Positions 1 to 9,663 of a DNA stretch of 64,000 nucleotides are shown here, one piece after another. The stretch is from Antarctobacter sediminis (lineage in GTDB: Bacteria; Pseudomonadota; Alphaproteobacteria; Rhodobacterales; Rhodobacteraceae): assembly GCF_019218285.1 (NCBI RefSeq), contig NZ_JAHUZG010000007.1, positions 1-64,000 of the forward strand. The letters run 5' to 3'. The position numbers and the translations under genes are program-made. The number at the start of each line of letters is the position of its first letter. The first letter of the stretch is position 1. The notes beneath the pieces were generated by a model, which did not search any database, was not told where the DNA came from, and was given only the letters and a program-made list of their open reading frames with translations.

Positions 1-91
1 TGTGGTCGGATTGGGGCCGCGAGGATTTCATCAAGGCGCTCCAACAACAGATGCGCGACGGCTTCCTCGCTCTGGCGCCCGCAAGCGCGCC

Positions 92-1552
92 TCAGAACGG
101 CGCTTCCACGTCACCCATGCGTACAAAAACCGATTTCAACTGCGAGAAATGGTTGATCGCCGCCTTGGAATTTTCGCGCCCGACGCCGGACATCTTCATG
201 CCGCCAAAGGGCAGTTCCACCGGCGCGTCATTGTACGAGTTGATAAAGCACGACCCAGCGTCCAAGGCCCCGATCACCCGGTGCGCCCGCGCCAGATCCC
301 GGGTAAACACCCCGGCGGACAGGCCCATGGTGGTGTCATTGGCCCGTGCGATCACCTCGTCCTCGGTTTCGAAATCCAGCACCGACATCACCGGGCCAAA
401 GATCTCTTCGCGGCAGATTGTCATGTCGTCGGTCACATCGGCAAAGACCGTCGGTGCGATGTAGAACCCGGGTCGCTCCAGCGCCGCGCCGCCACAGACC
501 AGACGTGCGCCTTCGGCAATGCCTTTCTCGATATAGCCCAGCACGATCTCGCGCTGCCGCTGGCTGACCATTGGGCCAAAGGTCGTGGCCTCGTCCATCG
601 GGTCACCGATCACCGCGCCTTGCAAGCGCGCCGCCATACGGTCGAGGAAGGCCTCCTTGATCCCTTTCTGCACAAAAACCCGCGTGCCGTTGGAACAGAC
701 CTGCCCCGAGGAATAGAAATTCCCTAGGATCGCCCCGCCCACGGCGTTTTCCAGATCCGCATCGCCAAAGATCACCAGCGGGGATTTCCCGCCCAACTCC
801 ATCGTCACATGTTTCATGCCATCGGCGGCGGCCGCATAGACCTTGCGCCCTGTCGGCACCGATCCGGTGAGCGAGACCTTGTCGACGCGCGGATCCCCCA
901 CCAGCGCCGCACCCACGGCGCCCATGCCCTGCACAACGTTGTACAGTCCGGCAGGCGCGCCCGCCTCCATCAGGATCTCAGCCACCTTGAGCGCACACAG
1001 CGGGGTCACTTCCGACGGCTTGAAGATCATCGCATTGCCGCAGGCCAGCGCAGGCGCGCCTTTCCAGCAGCTGATCTGCGTCGGGTAGTTCCACGCCCCG
1101 ATCCCCACGCAAAGCCCCAGCGGTTCGCGCACGGTATAGCCCCAGTTGCCATCGGGCAGCTGCACATGTTCGCCGGTCAGGCTGCCTGCCAGACCGCCGA
1201 AATATTCCAGCGCATCCGCCGCGCTGGTCGCATCGACATAGAGCGTTTCGGACAGCGGTTTGCCGGTATCATAGCTTTCCAGCTCGGAAAGCTCCCGGTT
1301 GCGTTCGCGCATGATGTCGGCGGCGCGGCGCAGCACCCGTCCGCGCTCGGTGCCGCTCAGCTTGCCCCATTCGGCTTGCGCGCGACGGCCGCTTTCGATC
1401 GCGCGCTCGATCACGGCGGGCGTGGCGGCATGGACCTTGGCGATGACGTCGCCCGTGGCCGGATAGACCACCTCGATCACCTCGCCTGCACTGTCCTCAA
1501 GATATTGCCCGTCGACGAAATGCGACGCCTTGGGTTGCGTGTCGTAGCTCAT
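92..1552 (-). CDS. betB: Betaine aldehyde dehydrogenase
   Basis: NAD(P)+-dependent oxidation of betaine aldehyde to glycine betaine, the last step of osmoprotectant synthesis from choline. The 486-residue product has the full aldehyde dehydrogenase fold. The Rossmann-side motif FKPSEVTPL is near residue 178, [10 protein letters not shown] near 226, the general base is Glu252 (in [10 protein letters not shown]) and the catalytic Cys286 is in [16 protein letters not shown] ribosome site sits 7 nt before the ATG. It is the third gene after betI and betC, separated from betC by about 106 bp holding a perfect inverted repeat. Choline dehydrogenase (betA) would be expected next but would lie beyond the window edge. 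Very sure. Confidence 0.97.
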   Translation of the reverse strand: MSYDTQPKASHFVDGQYLEDSAGEVIEVVYPATGDVIAKVHAATPAVIERAIESGRRAQAEWGKLSGTERGRVLRRAADIMRERNRELSELESYDTGKPLSETLYVDATSAADALEYFGGLAGSLTGEHVQLPDGNWGYTVREPLGLCVGIGAWNYPTQISCWKGAPALACGNAMIFKPSEVTPLCALKVAEILMEAGAPAGLYNVVQGMGAVGAALVGDPRVDKVSLTGSVPTGRKVYAAAADGMKHVTMELGGKSPLVIFGDADLENAVGGAILGNFYSSGQVCSNGTRVFVQKGIKEAFLDRMAARLQGAVIGDPMDEATTFGPMVSQRQREIVLGYIEKGIAEGARLVCGGAALERPGFYIAPTVFADVTDDMTICREEIFGPVMSVLDFETEDEVIARANDTTMGLSAGVFTRDLARAHRVIGALDAGSCFINSYNDAPVELPFGGMKMSGVGRENSKAAINHFSQLKSVFVRMGDVEAPF

Positions 1553-1598
1553 CTCTTTGCTCCTCGGCCGGGTCAGCCCGGCGATGTCTGGTGCCGAC

Positions 1599-1651
1599 CC
1601 GCCGGTTTTCCGGACGGGGGTGGGCGGGTGGGCCGTCCGGAAAACCGGCGG
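1599..1651. repeat. Perfect 19-bp inverted repeat between betC and betB
   Basis: Arms at 1599-1617 and 1633-1651 are exact reverse complements around a 15-nt loop. No T-tract follows on the minus strand, so it is not a classical intrinsic terminator. A smaller 6-bp hairpin (1567-1572 with 1577-1582) follows it before betB. It could be an mRNA-stabilising or partly terminating structure that sets the betC:betB ratio. The structure is seen; its function is inferred. Confidence 0.75.
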
Positions 1652-1658
1652 CCCGCTG

Positions 1659-3167
1659 TCATTCTCCGCGCGGAAAGCGTTGGTTTTCCTCGACCACGTT
1701 CAGGTCCATGTGATTGCGCATGTAGCGTTCGCTGGCCTTTTGCAGCGGTTGGAAATCCCATGGGAAATAGCCGCCCTGCCGCAGGGCCTCGTAAACCACC
1801 CAGCGCCGCGCCTGACTTTGCCGCACCTCGGCGTCGAACCGTTCAAGATCCCAGCGCGCCGCCGCCTTGATGCGAAACCGTTCCAATACCTCGGCGTGGC
1901 CCGGATCCTCGGCAAGGTTGGTCAGCTCATGCGGATCCGCCTCCAGATCGAAAAGCTGTTCCGGGTCCAGCGCGCAATTGGTGTATTTCCACCGGCCCTC
2001 GCGCAGGCAGACCAGCGGCGCATATGACGCCTCGGCCGCGTATTCCATTGCCACCGGCGCCACGCGTGGCCCGCCCCGCATTACGGGCGCCAGGCTTTCG
2101 CCCTCTGTCCAGGGCATGACCTCGGACATGTCCACGCCCGCCAGATCGCACAGCGTCGGGCACAGGTCGATGGTCGACACGGGCGCGTTGACCCGCCCAC
2201 CGTCTTGCCCGGGGACAGAGATCATCAGCGGCACCCGCGCCGAGCCTTCGTAGAAGTTCATTTTGAACCACAGGCCACGTTCGCCCAGCATGTCGCCGTG
2301 ATCGCTGACAAAAACCACCACGGCCTCTTGCCGGGTGTCGTCCAGCACCTTCAGCAACTGGCCGATCTTTTCGTCGAGATATGAGATATTGGCGAAATAG
2401 GCCCGGCGAGAACGGCGAATATCCTCTTCGGTGATATCGAATTTCCGCCAGTCGTTCGCATCGAAAATCCGCTGCGCGTGCGGGTCGTGATCCTCATAGG
2501 CCATGGCCGGGACTTCGGGCAGCAGATGCTCGCAATCCTCGTAAAGATCCCAGAACCGCTTGCGCGCCACGTAAGGATCATGCGGATGGGTGAAGCTGAC
2601 GGTCAGGCACCATGGCCGGTCGTCATGGCCCCGGGCAAGGTCATATAGCTTGCGCTCGGCGTGATAGGCGACCTCGTCATCGTATTCCATCTGGTTGGAG
2701 ATCTCGGCCACGCCCGCGCCGGTGACAGAGCCCATGTTGTGATACCACCAGTCGATGCGCTCGCCGGGCTTGCGGTAATCCGGGGTCCAACCGAAGTCGG
2801 CAGGGTAGATATCCGTGGTCAGCCGTTCCTCGAACCCATGCATCTGGTCGGGGCCGACAAAATGCATCTTTCCGCTGAGGCAGGTCTGGTAGCCCGCGCG
2901 GCGCAGGTGATGCGCATAGGTGGGAATGTCGCTCGCGAATTCGGCGGCATTGTCATAGACGCGCGTCATGCTGGGCAGTTGGCCGGACATGAAACTGGCC
3001 CGCCCCGGCGCGCAAAGCGGCGAGGCAGTATAGCTGTTGGCAAAGCGTGTCGACCGTTCGGCCAGTGCCCGCAGGTTGGGCACATGCAGCCAGTCCACAG
3101 GGCCATCCGGGAACAGCGTGCCGTTCAACTGGTCCACCATCAGGATCAGGATATTGGGCTGGGTCAT
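1659..3167 (-). CDS. betC: Choline-sulfatase
   Basis: Hydrolyses choline-O-sulfate to choline and sulfate, feeding the Bet pathway. The 502-residue protein has the sulfatase signature with the formylglycine precursor Cys52 in CAPGR, preceded by a metal-binding N-terminus ([12 protein letters not shown]). An [11 protein letters not shown] motif near residue 290 supplies more metal ligands. The C-terminus has the extra segment typical of choline-sulfatases, including an acidic [15 protein letters not shown] stretch. Its ATG overlaps the betI stop by 4 nt, so the two are translationally coupled. Length is normal for the family. Confidence 0.96.
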   Translation of the reverse strand: MTQPNILILMVDQLNGTLFPDGPVDWLHVPNLRALAERSTRFANSYTASPLCAPGRASFMSGQLPSMTRVYDNAAEFASDIPTYAHHLRRAGYQTCLSGKMHFVGPDQMHGFEERLTTDIYPADFGWTPDYRKPGERIDWWYHNMGSVTGAGVAEISNQMEYDDEVAYHAERKLYDLARGHDDRPWCLTVSFTHPHDPYVARKRFWDLYEDCEHLLPEVPAMAYEDHDPHAQRIFDANDWRKFDITEEDIRRSRRAYFANISYLDEKIGQLLKVLDDTRQEAVVVFVSDHGDMLGERGLWFKMNFYEGSARVPLMISVPGQDGGRVNAPVSTIDLCPTLCDLAGVDMSEVMPWTEGESLAPVMRGGPRVAPVAMEYAAEASYAPLVCLREGRWKYTNCALDPEQLFDLEADPHELTNLAEDPGHAEVLERFRIKAAARWDLERFDAEVRQSQARRWVVYEALRQGGYFPWDFQPLQKASERYMRNHMDLNVVEENQRFPRGE

Positions 3168-3730
3168 GGCGTCCTCATCAGGGCATGGGCGGCTTGGGTG
3201 ACCTGCGCAGCGGCGCCTGCGACACCGCCGCCGGACAGGGCTGCGCGCAGGTAAACCCCGTCGATCAGCGCGGCGATGGTTGTGGCCACCGCCTGCGGAT
3301 CCTCGGCCCTGCCCCGCAGCGCGTGGACAAGGTTCGACTGCAACCGCCGCTGATAGATGTGCAACAGCCGCGCCGCCTCCGGTTCACGCCGCGCAAGAAC
3401 ATAGAAATTCAGCCACGCGGACACGGTTTCGGGTTGGAAACAGCTGTCGGCGAAATTTGCGGCGATCACCGCCTCCAACCGCCGATCGTTCGGTGCCTCG
3501 GCCAGCGCAGCGCGCACTTCGGCCCCGTATTCGCTGAGGATGTGGCGCATGGCGGCAAGAAAGATCTGCGACTTGCCGCCGTAGTAATGATGCGCCAGCG
3601 CGCTGGACATGCCGGCACGTTTGGCGATGCGCGACACGGTTACGTCGAGGCTCCCGACCTCGCCGATTTCGGCCACCGTAGCCTCCATGAGCGCCGCACG
3701 CCTGATGGGTTCCTGTCCGATCTTGGGCAT
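3164..3730 (-). CDS. betI: TetR-family repressor BetI
   Basis: Choline-responsive repressor of the bet genes. I start it at the ATG giving MPKIGQEPIRRAAL, the usual BetI N-terminus (188 residues). The frame is open 16 codons further upstream, but that extension runs through the palindromic operator. Residues about 8-55 form the TetR helix-turn-helix (VSRIAKRAGMSSALAHHYYG), and the rest is the ligand-binding and dimer domain. It is first in the betI-betC-betB unit and overlaps betC by ATGA. Autoregulation is likely given the palindrome just upstream. Confidence 0.94.
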   Translation of the reverse strand: MPKIGQEPIRRAALMEATVAEIGEVGSLDVTVSRIAKRAGMSSALAHHYYGGKSQIFLAAMRHILSEYGAEVRAALAEAPNDRRLEAVIAANFADSCFQPETVSAWLNFYVLARREPEAARLLHIYQRRLQSNLVHALRGRAEDPQAVATTIAALIDGVYLRAALSGGGVAGAAAQVTQAAHALMRTP

Positions 3731-3748
3731 GATCGCAGGATGGTTTTT

Positions 3749-3766
3749 ATTGACTGGCGAGTCAAT
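3749..3766. promoter_or_regulatory. Candidate BetI operator
   Basis: An 18-bp perfect palindrome, ATTGACT-GGCG-AGTCAAT, ends 19 bp upstream of the chosen betI ATG. E. coli BetI is known to bind a related A/T-flanked inverted repeat, and the arms here resemble it. Position directly before the repressor gene fits choline-relieved autoregulation. The palindrome is seen; the ligand is inferred. Confidence 0.7.
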
Positions 3767-3822
3767 CAAGAAAAACACGCCAGTCCAGAACAGTCTGCCA
3801 AGGGCCTCGCCTTGGCGCAGGG

Positions 3823-4863
3823 TCAGTCTATGCGGCGATAGGTCAGGAAATTGCCGCGTCCGGGATTGATCAATTCCAGCCGGTCAGCGGTGATCTCGCC
3901 CAAATGCACGCAAAAGCTGTCCTGCGTTTCCAGTTCAGTCCGGGTCAGTCCGATGCCCTCGAACGGGGCGTCGGGACAGGTCTCGCCCAGTGTCATCCAT
4001 TGGTGTCCGATGAACTCTCCGTCATAGTAATCATAGACATCGGCCCCCTGGATCGTCATCCGCGAGGCAGGATCGTCGACAGATTGCCAACTGCCCTGCA
4101 ACAGCTGCCGTTCTTCGGAAAAGAAATCGCCGTCAAAGACTTCGGTCACGCGCGACAGGACCACCTCGACGGTGATGTCGCCGTAGTTCACCATGTCGCC
4201 TTCGATCTCGACGGCCAGCGGCATCGGCCAGTATTGCAGATCATCCAGCAAGGTATCGTCGCCACCGCCGCCGTAATATGCGTGATAGCGCCAGCCCTCG
4301 ATCTCGAAACTGCAATAGTCCAGCCCGTCGATCAGTTCGCAGCCGGTAAAAATCCCCTGTTGGGTGAAGGGTTCGCCCAGACTGCCGCGTGCAAAAGGAT
4401 AGGAAATCTCCAGCGGTCCGGCCTCGTCTCCATGGTCCGGATCGATTGGATCGGGCGCGCCGCCATCGGCCACCAAGGTCAGGGTGAAATCGGCGGCATT
4501 CCCGGTGTCCACCTTGCGAAACCGCGTGCTGTCATAGCCGCGCTCAGCGCAATCCGCATCGCCTTGAATTGTAAAGGCGTCCCCTGTGCTGCAAAATGAG
4601 AAAGGCCCATCAAAAGAGCCACCCTTCACCGTGGCGCGGTAGTAAAAATATCTCCGACCAAGCTCGCGCCCCATGACGATTTTGCATTCGCCCGGGTCCA
4701 GCCCCCACCAGCCTTCAGAGGTCCAGATCCCTCCGGGGGCCTCATAACCGATGGCCACGCTTTGGCGCAGATCCGTGTCGTTACAAACGCTCAGGCCCGC
4801 CACCGCGGCCACTGGCAGCATGCCCAGCGCAAGGCTCGCTGCTGCAGTCATCAATCCTGTCAT
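3823..4863 (-). CDS. Secreted DUF1036-type protein
   Basis: Start chosen at the ATG (346 residues) preceded by AGGGAGG; the frame is open 12 codons earlier without a ribosome site. Residues 1-22 are a signal peptide (MTGLMTAAASLALGMLPVAAVA). Residues about 24-115 match the DUF1036 pattern of a secreted, Cys-rich, Trp-rich domain (LSVCNDTD, WTSEGWWGLDPGEC, RRYFYYRATV). The remaining 230 residues are acidic, rich in Tyr and Asp, and not recognised; they contain YHAYYGGGGDD and a C-terminal lipocalin-like stretch (LLQGSWQSVDDPAS). Periplasmic or exported; role unknown. It stands alone between betI and a small gene. Confidence 0.8.
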   Translation of the reverse strand: MTGLMTAAASLALGMLPVAAVAGLSVCNDTDLRQSVAIGYEAPGGIWTSEGWWGLDPGECKIVMGRELGRRYFYYRATVKGGSFDGPFSFCSTGDAFTIQGDADCAERGYDSTRFRKVDTGNAADFTLTLVADGGAPDPIDPDHGDEAGPLEISYPFARGSLGEPFTQQGIFTGCELIDGLDYCSFEIEGWRYHAYYGGGGDDTLLDDLQYWPMPLAVEIEGDMVNYGDITVEVVLSRVTEVFDGDFFSEERQLLQGSWQSVDDPASRMTIQGADVYDYYDGEFIGHQWMTLGETCPDAPFEGIGLTRTELETQDSFCVHLGEITADRLELINPGRGNFLTYRRID

Positions 4864-4935
4864 GCCGATCCTCCCTTTGTCGGGGAACATCAGACACATC
4901 GGCCCGACGCGCTGTCGAGCCTTTTTGGCAAATTG

Positions 4936-5133
4936 TCAGACCTCGATCGTGCCAAGCACCGTATTCTGAGGCAAGCGCGCCACTTCGACGCCACGATCCG
5001 TCCGCCGCAGGTTGTATCCATAGCCGCGCATACGGAACCGCCATTCCGCCTCGGACAGGACCTTGCTGCGCTCACTCAACAAGAAGTCCTGAATCTCATC
5101 CATATTCTCGGTCAATTTTCCCTCCGCAAACAT
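4936..5133 (-). CDS. Small conserved-looking protein, unknown
   Basis: 65 residues, started at the ATG with GAGGAG 7 nt upstream; a codon for Met 5 residues earlier has no such site. It is charged and soluble, with no membrane segment. The C-terminal half (FRMRGYGYNLRRTDRG, then VEVARLPQNTVLG) reads like a short beta-rich domain and the N-terminal half (MDEIQDFLLSERS) like a helix. I do not recognise the family. The strong ribosome site and coding-type base use support a real gene. Confidence 0.65.
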   Translation of the reverse strand: MFAEGKLTENMDEIQDFLLSERSKVLSEAEWRFRMRGYGYNLRRTDRGVEVARLPQNTVLGTIEV

Positions 5134-5245
5134 CCTTTCACTCCTCAAATGCTGCCGACGATAGCTTGCAGCATCGTTAAAAAATGGGGCGCAATCGCGC
5201 CCACGGCAGGGAAACTCTAAGAATTGTGAACAATCAGGAGGGCAG

Positions 5246-6145
5246 TCAGCCCTTTGTTTCCGGCACCAAGGGGGTAATGCGCCGCTTCAACACCGCCTCA
5301 CGCCAGGTGATAAAGACGACCGCCGCCAGAATCAGTGACCCGCCTCCGACAACCCAGGGATCGACCGGTTCGCCAAAGGCCAGTGCGCCCAGCGACACGG
5401 CCCAGACCAGTTGCAGGAAGGTAACCGGCTGCGTCACGGTGACGGGGGCCGCGGCAAAGGCCAGCGTCATCGTATAATGACCCGCCGTGGCAAACAGTGC
5501 GACCCCCATCAGGATCGCCAGTTCGCCCCATGTCGGCCAGACCCAGACGGCAATGGCCAGCGGTGCCAGCCCGATGGTCACCCCCACCGACAACAGCGCC
5601 ACGACCAGCGCCGCGCTGACCTCGCCCGACAGGATCTTGGCCAGCAGGTAGGACCCCGCAAACAACAGCGCAGTCGCCAGCATGGCGAAATGCCCGGGAT
5701 CAAGCTCGCGGAACCCGGGTCGCAGGATCATGAAAGCGCCTACCAGCGCCGCGACGATGGCCATGACCCGGCGAAAGGCCAGTCTCTCGCCAAGGAAAAA
5801 CACCGCCAGAACGGTGACGTAAACCGGGTTGAGGTAATTCATCGCCGTCACCTCGGCGAGCGGGATGCGCGTCATGGCAAAGAACCACAGCGCCACACCC
5901 ACCGTGTGGAACACCGCACGCAACGAAAACAGCCCCCAAAGCCGCGGCGTCAGGCGCATCCGGACCAGTTTGGGAACCAGCGGAACAAAGAAGATGAGGC
6001 CAAGCACATAGCGGAGGAAGGCGGACTCGGCAGCGGGGATACGCGGCCCCAACATCTTGACCAAAGCTGTCACAGCGACAAAGCTAAGGCCTGTCACCAC
6101 CATCCAGAATACGCCCCGCGCGGGGCTTTGCGCATGTTCCGCCAT
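5246..6145 (-). CDS. EamA/DMT-family transporter
   Basis: Inner-membrane drug/metabolite-type permease, 299 residues with about ten hydrophobic helices arranged as two EamA repeats. The repeats are marked by AESAFLRYVLGLIFF in the first half and by AAPVTVTQPVTFLQLVWAV in the second. The C-terminus is short, basic and cytoplasmic. The substrate cannot be told from sequence. It is a single gene, 42 bp from the LysE-type exporter on the same strand. Confidence 0.9.
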   Translation of the reverse strand: MAEHAQSPARGVFWMVVTGLSFVAVTALVKMLGPRIPAAESAFLRYVLGLIFFVPLVPKLVRMRLTPRLWGLFSLRAVFHTVGVALWFFAMTRIPLAEVTAMNYLNPVYVTVLAVFFLGERLAFRRVMAIVAALVGAFMILRPGFRELDPGHFAMLATALLFAGSYLLAKILSGEVSAALVVALLSVGVTIGLAPLAIAVWVWPTWGELAILMGVALFATAGHYTMTLAFAAAPVTVTQPVTFLQLVWAVSLGALAFGEPVDPWVVGGGSLILAAVVFITWREAVLKRRITPLVPETKG

Positions 6146-6187
6146 GGCACCGGCTTATCGGATTGACCGGCGGGCACAAGGCCCCGC

Positions 6188-6784
6188 CTACATCCAGATA
6201 AGCTTGGCCGCGATGGCCCACATGGTCAGGCCGACAAACAGATCCAGCACCTGCCATGCCCGGGGCCGCGCAAAAAGCGGAGCAAGTGCGCGCGCGCCGT
6301 AACCCAGCGAGAAGAAAAAGACGAAGGACGCAGTCATGGCGCCAACGGCAAAGGCCACACGGGCATCATATTGCGCCGAGATCGCCCCCAGCAGAACAAC
6401 CGTATCAAGGTAGACATGCGGGTTGAGCCACGTCAGCGCAAGGCAAGTCAGCAGCGCCGCCCGCAGGTCCTGCGCCTCGGCCCCGGCTTGCAGCGCTTCG
6501 CCGCCTTTCCATGCCGAATACAAGGTCTTGGCCCCGTACCACAGAAGGAAAGCAGCGCCAAAGATGCGCATCCCCCATTCGAGCCCGGGGATTGCCGTCG
6601 CCAAGACCCCGAACCCGGCCACGCCGGCGGCGATCAACGCCGCGTCGGACAGCGCGCAGACCAGAACAACGGGCAGCACGTGCATTCGGCGCAACCCCTG
6701 ACGCAAGACAAAGGCGTTCTGAGCCCCAATCGCAAGGATCAGGCTGAACCCAAGCGCAAACCCCGCCACCAAGGCTTCGAACAT
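6188..6784 (-). CDS. LysE/ArgO-family amino-acid exporter
   Basis: Started at MFEALVAGFALGFSLI (198 residues, normal for LysE), with GGAGG 8 nt upstream. The frame is open 118 codons further but that stretch has no membrane character and covers the divergent promoter. Six hydrophobic helices are visible. The signature GAQNAFVLRQGLRR near residue 20 is diagnostic of the LysE superfamily, and LTWLNPHVYLDT near 135 is the second conserved motif. It probably exports a basic or other amino acid. Divergent from the gene at 6917. Confidence 0.92.
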   Translation of the reverse strand: MFEALVAGFALGFSLILAIGAQNAFVLRQGLRRMHVLPVVLVCALSDAALIAAGVAGFGVLATAIPGLEWGMRIFGAAFLLWYGAKTLYSAWKGGEALQAGAEAQDLRAALLTCLALTWLNPHVYLDTVVLLGAISAQYDARVAFAVGAMTASFVFFFSLGYGARALAPLFARPRAWQVLDLFVGLTMWAIAAKLIWM

Positions 6785-6916
6785 CTCCCTTACCTCCGAC
6801 CGGAAAACCACCCGCAGCAACTGGCAAAGCTCTGCAACAGAGGCAAGGCAAAACCGATCAGGAGACATTGACCCGGAAGCGGAAATCCCGCCACTGTGGC
6901 CACAAGGAGCAAGTGC

Positions 6917-7627
6917 ATGTGCTGGAATGAAACCGTCACCTATTCCATGGCCGGTCTGGGCGCCGCCGCAACCTTTGTGGCATGGCGGCGTGGCGAGCCA
7001 GCCGGAATCTGGGGCACAATCGGCTATTTCACCGCGATGGAAGGGTTGCAAGCCTGGGGTTACAACGTGGTGGACCAATGCGGTTCGCCCGGCAATCAGG
7101 CGGTAACGCTGCTGTCCTACTTGCACATCACGCTGCAACCCATCGTGGTGAACCTCTTTTGCATGGCGCTGGTCGGTTCTGCCATCACCCCGCGCATCAG
7201 GCGGCGGGTTCTCGCCATTTCGGCGCTGGCCTCGGCCATGTTGATGGCGCGCCTGATCCCCCTGCCCCAGTTCGGCATCTGCCCACCCGGAACACCGCTA
7301 TGCGGCATCGGCCTGTGCACGATTTCCGGCAATTGGCACATCGGCTGGACAATCCCATTGAATGACCTTTTCAGCCTTGCACGGTGGGTCGGTCCCATCG
7401 GCCAGTTCCCCGATTACATGCTGGCCTGTCTGATCCTGCCCTGCTTTTACGGGGCGTGGCGCTTTGCCCTGCTCAATGCCTGCGCCGGGCCCATGCTGGC
7501 TTCGGTCCTGACCAAGAACCCCAGCGAAATGCCCGCCGTCTGGTGCCTGTTGTCGGTGGCGCTGGTTCTGATCGGCCTCAGCCCGTTCTTCCGGCGTCAG
7601 GTCTTTCCCCCCGGCGCACCGGCTTAG
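6917..7627 (+). CDS. DUF5765-like integral membrane protein
   Basis: I start it at ATG 6917 (MCWNETVTYSMAGLG, 236 residues) because AAGGAG lies 7 nt upstream; a GTG seven codons earlier lacks a site. About seven hydrophobic helices span the inner membrane. Unusual features are many Cys and Trp residues (MCWNE, QFGICPPGTPLCGIGLCTISGNWHIGW) in the loops. That pattern fits the poorly characterised DUF5765 group, from memory of the family and not from a search. Function unknown. Its stop overlaps the stop of the convergent next gene. Confidence 0.7.
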   Translation: MCWNETVTYSMAGLGAAATFVAWRRGEPAGIWGTIGYFTAMEGLQAWGYNVVDQCGSPGNQAVTLLSYLHITLQPIVVNLFCMALVGSAITPRIRRRVLAISALASAMLMARLIPLPQFGICPPGTPLCGIGLCTISGNWHIGWTIPLNDLFSLARWVGPIGQFPDYMLACLILPCFYGAWRFALLNACAGPMLASVLTKNPSEMPAVWCLLSVALVLIGLSPFFRRQVFPPGAPA

Positions 7628-8379
7628 CGCGGGGTTCGTCCCGGCGGATGAAACAGGTATTCCGCCAACAGGCCAAGCTTGAACGGCAAGCGTCCCTTGC
7701 GCTCGACCAGTTGTTTCAACGTCATGCGCCGCCGCCGAACGATCTGGCGGGCGATGCGAAATTCCGTCCGACGTTTCCACTCCAGAAAACGCTCGGGCAG
7801 GAAACGGCGAATGAACTTCCACAGCCAGGCCAGTTGAAGAAAGGCCACCGCCTTGAAAACCATCTTTTCCAGGCTCTTCGAGGTCATCTTGATCGTCGCG
7901 CTGAGCGCCGCCACCAGCCACAACGGCAATTGCACCGAAAACAAAACCAGCCACAGGCCAAGCGATGTGACCGACAGTGCCAGTGTCGCAAAGAGGATCA
8001 CCAACCAGGCCACCGCGCGTTCCATCCGGCTTAGCCCGTTGAACCATGCCATCAGCCGCGCATAGTGCCGCTGGATGATCGCCAGATACCCTTTCACCAA
8101 CAACTGGATGCGGCGCAGGATGGCCTTTCCCAACATGATCGGCACCACCGTGGTGGTGATCCATTTCTTGATGATCTCGACGCGAAAGAACATCGCGCCC
8201 TGCGTCTTGAGCCACAGCAACACCGCGCCCAGTTCCACGCCGGCCAGCTTTTTCAACAGAATCTTGGCCTGCGTCAGGATCAGCCCCAGCGCGATCAGCA
8301 CTTCGTGGCCAAAGTACCATGTCGCCGCGCCGGACAGCGCCACGAAAACCAACAGCAAGATAAGCGCCCGGATCAGCAT
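7624..8379 (-). CDS. Membrane protein of unknown function
   Basis: 251 residues. Hydrophobic helices lie at about 1-35, 85-105 and a long pair at 120-165 (VAWLVILFATLALSVTSLGL then LVLFSVQLPLWLVAALSA). The C-terminal 80 residues are very basic (RIARQIVRRRRMTLKQLVERKGR) and likely cytoplasmic. I do not recognise the family. Convergent with the DUF5765-like gene, sharing 4 nt at the stops; no neighbouring gene shares the strand closely. Confidence 0.7.
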   Translation of the reverse strand: MLIRALILLLVFVALSGAATWYFGHEVLIALGLILTQAKILLKKLAGVELGAVLLWLKTQGAMFFRVEIIKKWITTTVVPIMLGKAILRRIQLLVKGYLAIIQRHYARLMAWFNGLSRMERAVAWLVILFATLALSVTSLGLWLVLFSVQLPLWLVAALSATIKMTSKSLEKMVFKAVAFLQLAWLWKFIRRFLPERFLEWKRRTEFRIARQIVRRRRMTLKQLVERKGRLPFKLGLLAEYLFHPPGRTPR

Positions 8380-8527
8380 GTACCCGGCTTAGGCGGTTTT
8401 GCAGGCATCCCGCAAGACTGGCCCGTCGTCCGCGATCCGGCGCAGGCTCGACAAGACCGGGGGCGCCTGTCACACTCTGCCTTGTCCCCGCGCGCTGTGG
8501 CGGGGGCCGACAGGATGGTACGGACCG

Positions 8528-9643
8528 ATGGCAAACCTGCTTTGGATCGTCCTCCTTTGCCTGTCGCTGGGCTCTGCCTCTGCCGTCATGGCCGACGCCG
8601 AGATCCATGTTATCGCGGTCGGCAAAGGCCATGAAACGGACGACTATTACGCCCTGCCCGAAGCCCGTGTTCTTGTGGACCGGCCCGGACAGGAGGTCAG
8701 CCTTGTGCTGCTGGACGGCGGCGACCTGCGATGGAAGGTCGAGGCAACCCAAGGTACGTTCATCACGCAGATCCTGCTGGGTGGCCCCCGACCACAGGAC
8801 AGCAAGGTCATGCTGTTCGGCACTCCGATGATGGGGGCTCAGACCGCCGGTCTGCCGCTTGTCTACCACCCGCATGGTCAAGAATTTCGCGCCTTGGTCA
8901 AGGACCTGACCGACCGGCTGTCCGCGCCGCGCCTGCACAGTTTTCAGGCCACCCACAAGGCCCGCGATGTGCCGCTGCGGATTGATGCCGTGGACACCAT
9001 CACCCCACAACTTGCCCGCAATTATCTGTCGGACCTGCTACATGATTCTGGCGATCTGCCTTCCGCATTGCGGCGATGGATCAGCACCGGGGGCGCGTTT
9101 CAGACCCATTCCGTGCTGTTCGACGAAAGCGGTTTTACCCTGATCGGCCCAAACGAACGGCGGCATTTCCCCCGCCCGCCCGAAATGCCTGCGATCCTCT
9201 TGCCAGTGGGCGGGCTCTATTCCCCCGACCACCAGGAACTCTATGGCCTGAGTTATGGCGCCGAAGGCTATGTTTATGCGGTCGATACAGCAAGCGGGGC
9301 ATGGCGCGTCATCACCAGCCTGCATGGCTATGACGCGGCGGCGATGCACTTTGATGCGGACAGCCGACAGGTGATCCTGACCGGCGCGTTTTCCCGTCCG
9401 GGGGATGTCAGGATCATCGGGCTGGACGGTTCGATCCATGCGTCCTTTGTCCCGGCCACCGGATTTCCCGGGCTTTCCGACCTTTCCGATTTTGGCAATG
9501 AACATGGGCCGCCGCTGGTCCCGCGGGCTTATTCCGAAGGATGGCTGTTGTTATCAGCCGAAGGTCAGGGCAATGCCCACCGGCTTTATGCGTTGAAACC
9601 GAAGACCGGCGAGGTCCGGCTGCTGCGCTATCACGACGACTGA
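8528..9643 (+). CDS. Exported protein of unknown function, propeller-like C-half
   Basis: Started at MANLLWIVLLCLSLG (371 residues), giving a signal peptide with cleavage near ADA at about 24; the frame upstream is open but not signal-like. The N-terminal half carries EIHVIAVGKGHETDD and a Val/Asp-rich domain. The second half has short repeats (GLYSPDHQELYGLSYG, YVYAVDTASGAWRVI, VRIIGLDGSIHASF, HRLYALKPKTGEVRLL) that look like blades of a beta-propeller. Periplasmic location is inferred. No catalytic motif is recognised. Confidence 0.7.
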   Translation: MANLLWIVLLCLSLGSASAVMADAEIHVIAVGKGHETDDYYALPEARVLVDRPGQEVSLVLLDGGDLRWKVEATQGTFITQILLGGPRPQDSKVMLFGTPMMGAQTAGLPLVYHPHGQEFRALVKDLTDRLSAPRLHSFQATHKARDVPLRIDAVDTITPQLARNYLSDLLHDSGDLPSALRRWISTGGAFQTHSVLFDESGFTLIGPNERRHFPRPPEMPAILLPVGGLYSPDHQELYGLSYGAEGYVYAVDTASGAWRVITSLHGYDAAAMHFDADSRQVILTGAFSRPGDVRIIGLDGSIHASFVPATGFPGLSDLSDFGNEHGPPLVPRAYSEGWLLLSAEGQGNAHRLYALKPKTGEVRLLRYHDD

Positions 9644-9663
9644 GCCGGAACCGTCTGGCAAAG

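Noticed and set aside
1-91. Edge sequence with an open plus-strand frame and a plausible minus-strand frame after betB
   Set aside because: The plus frame runs on antisense through betB without a stop and the minus frame has no start or family match to betA. Too short to call.
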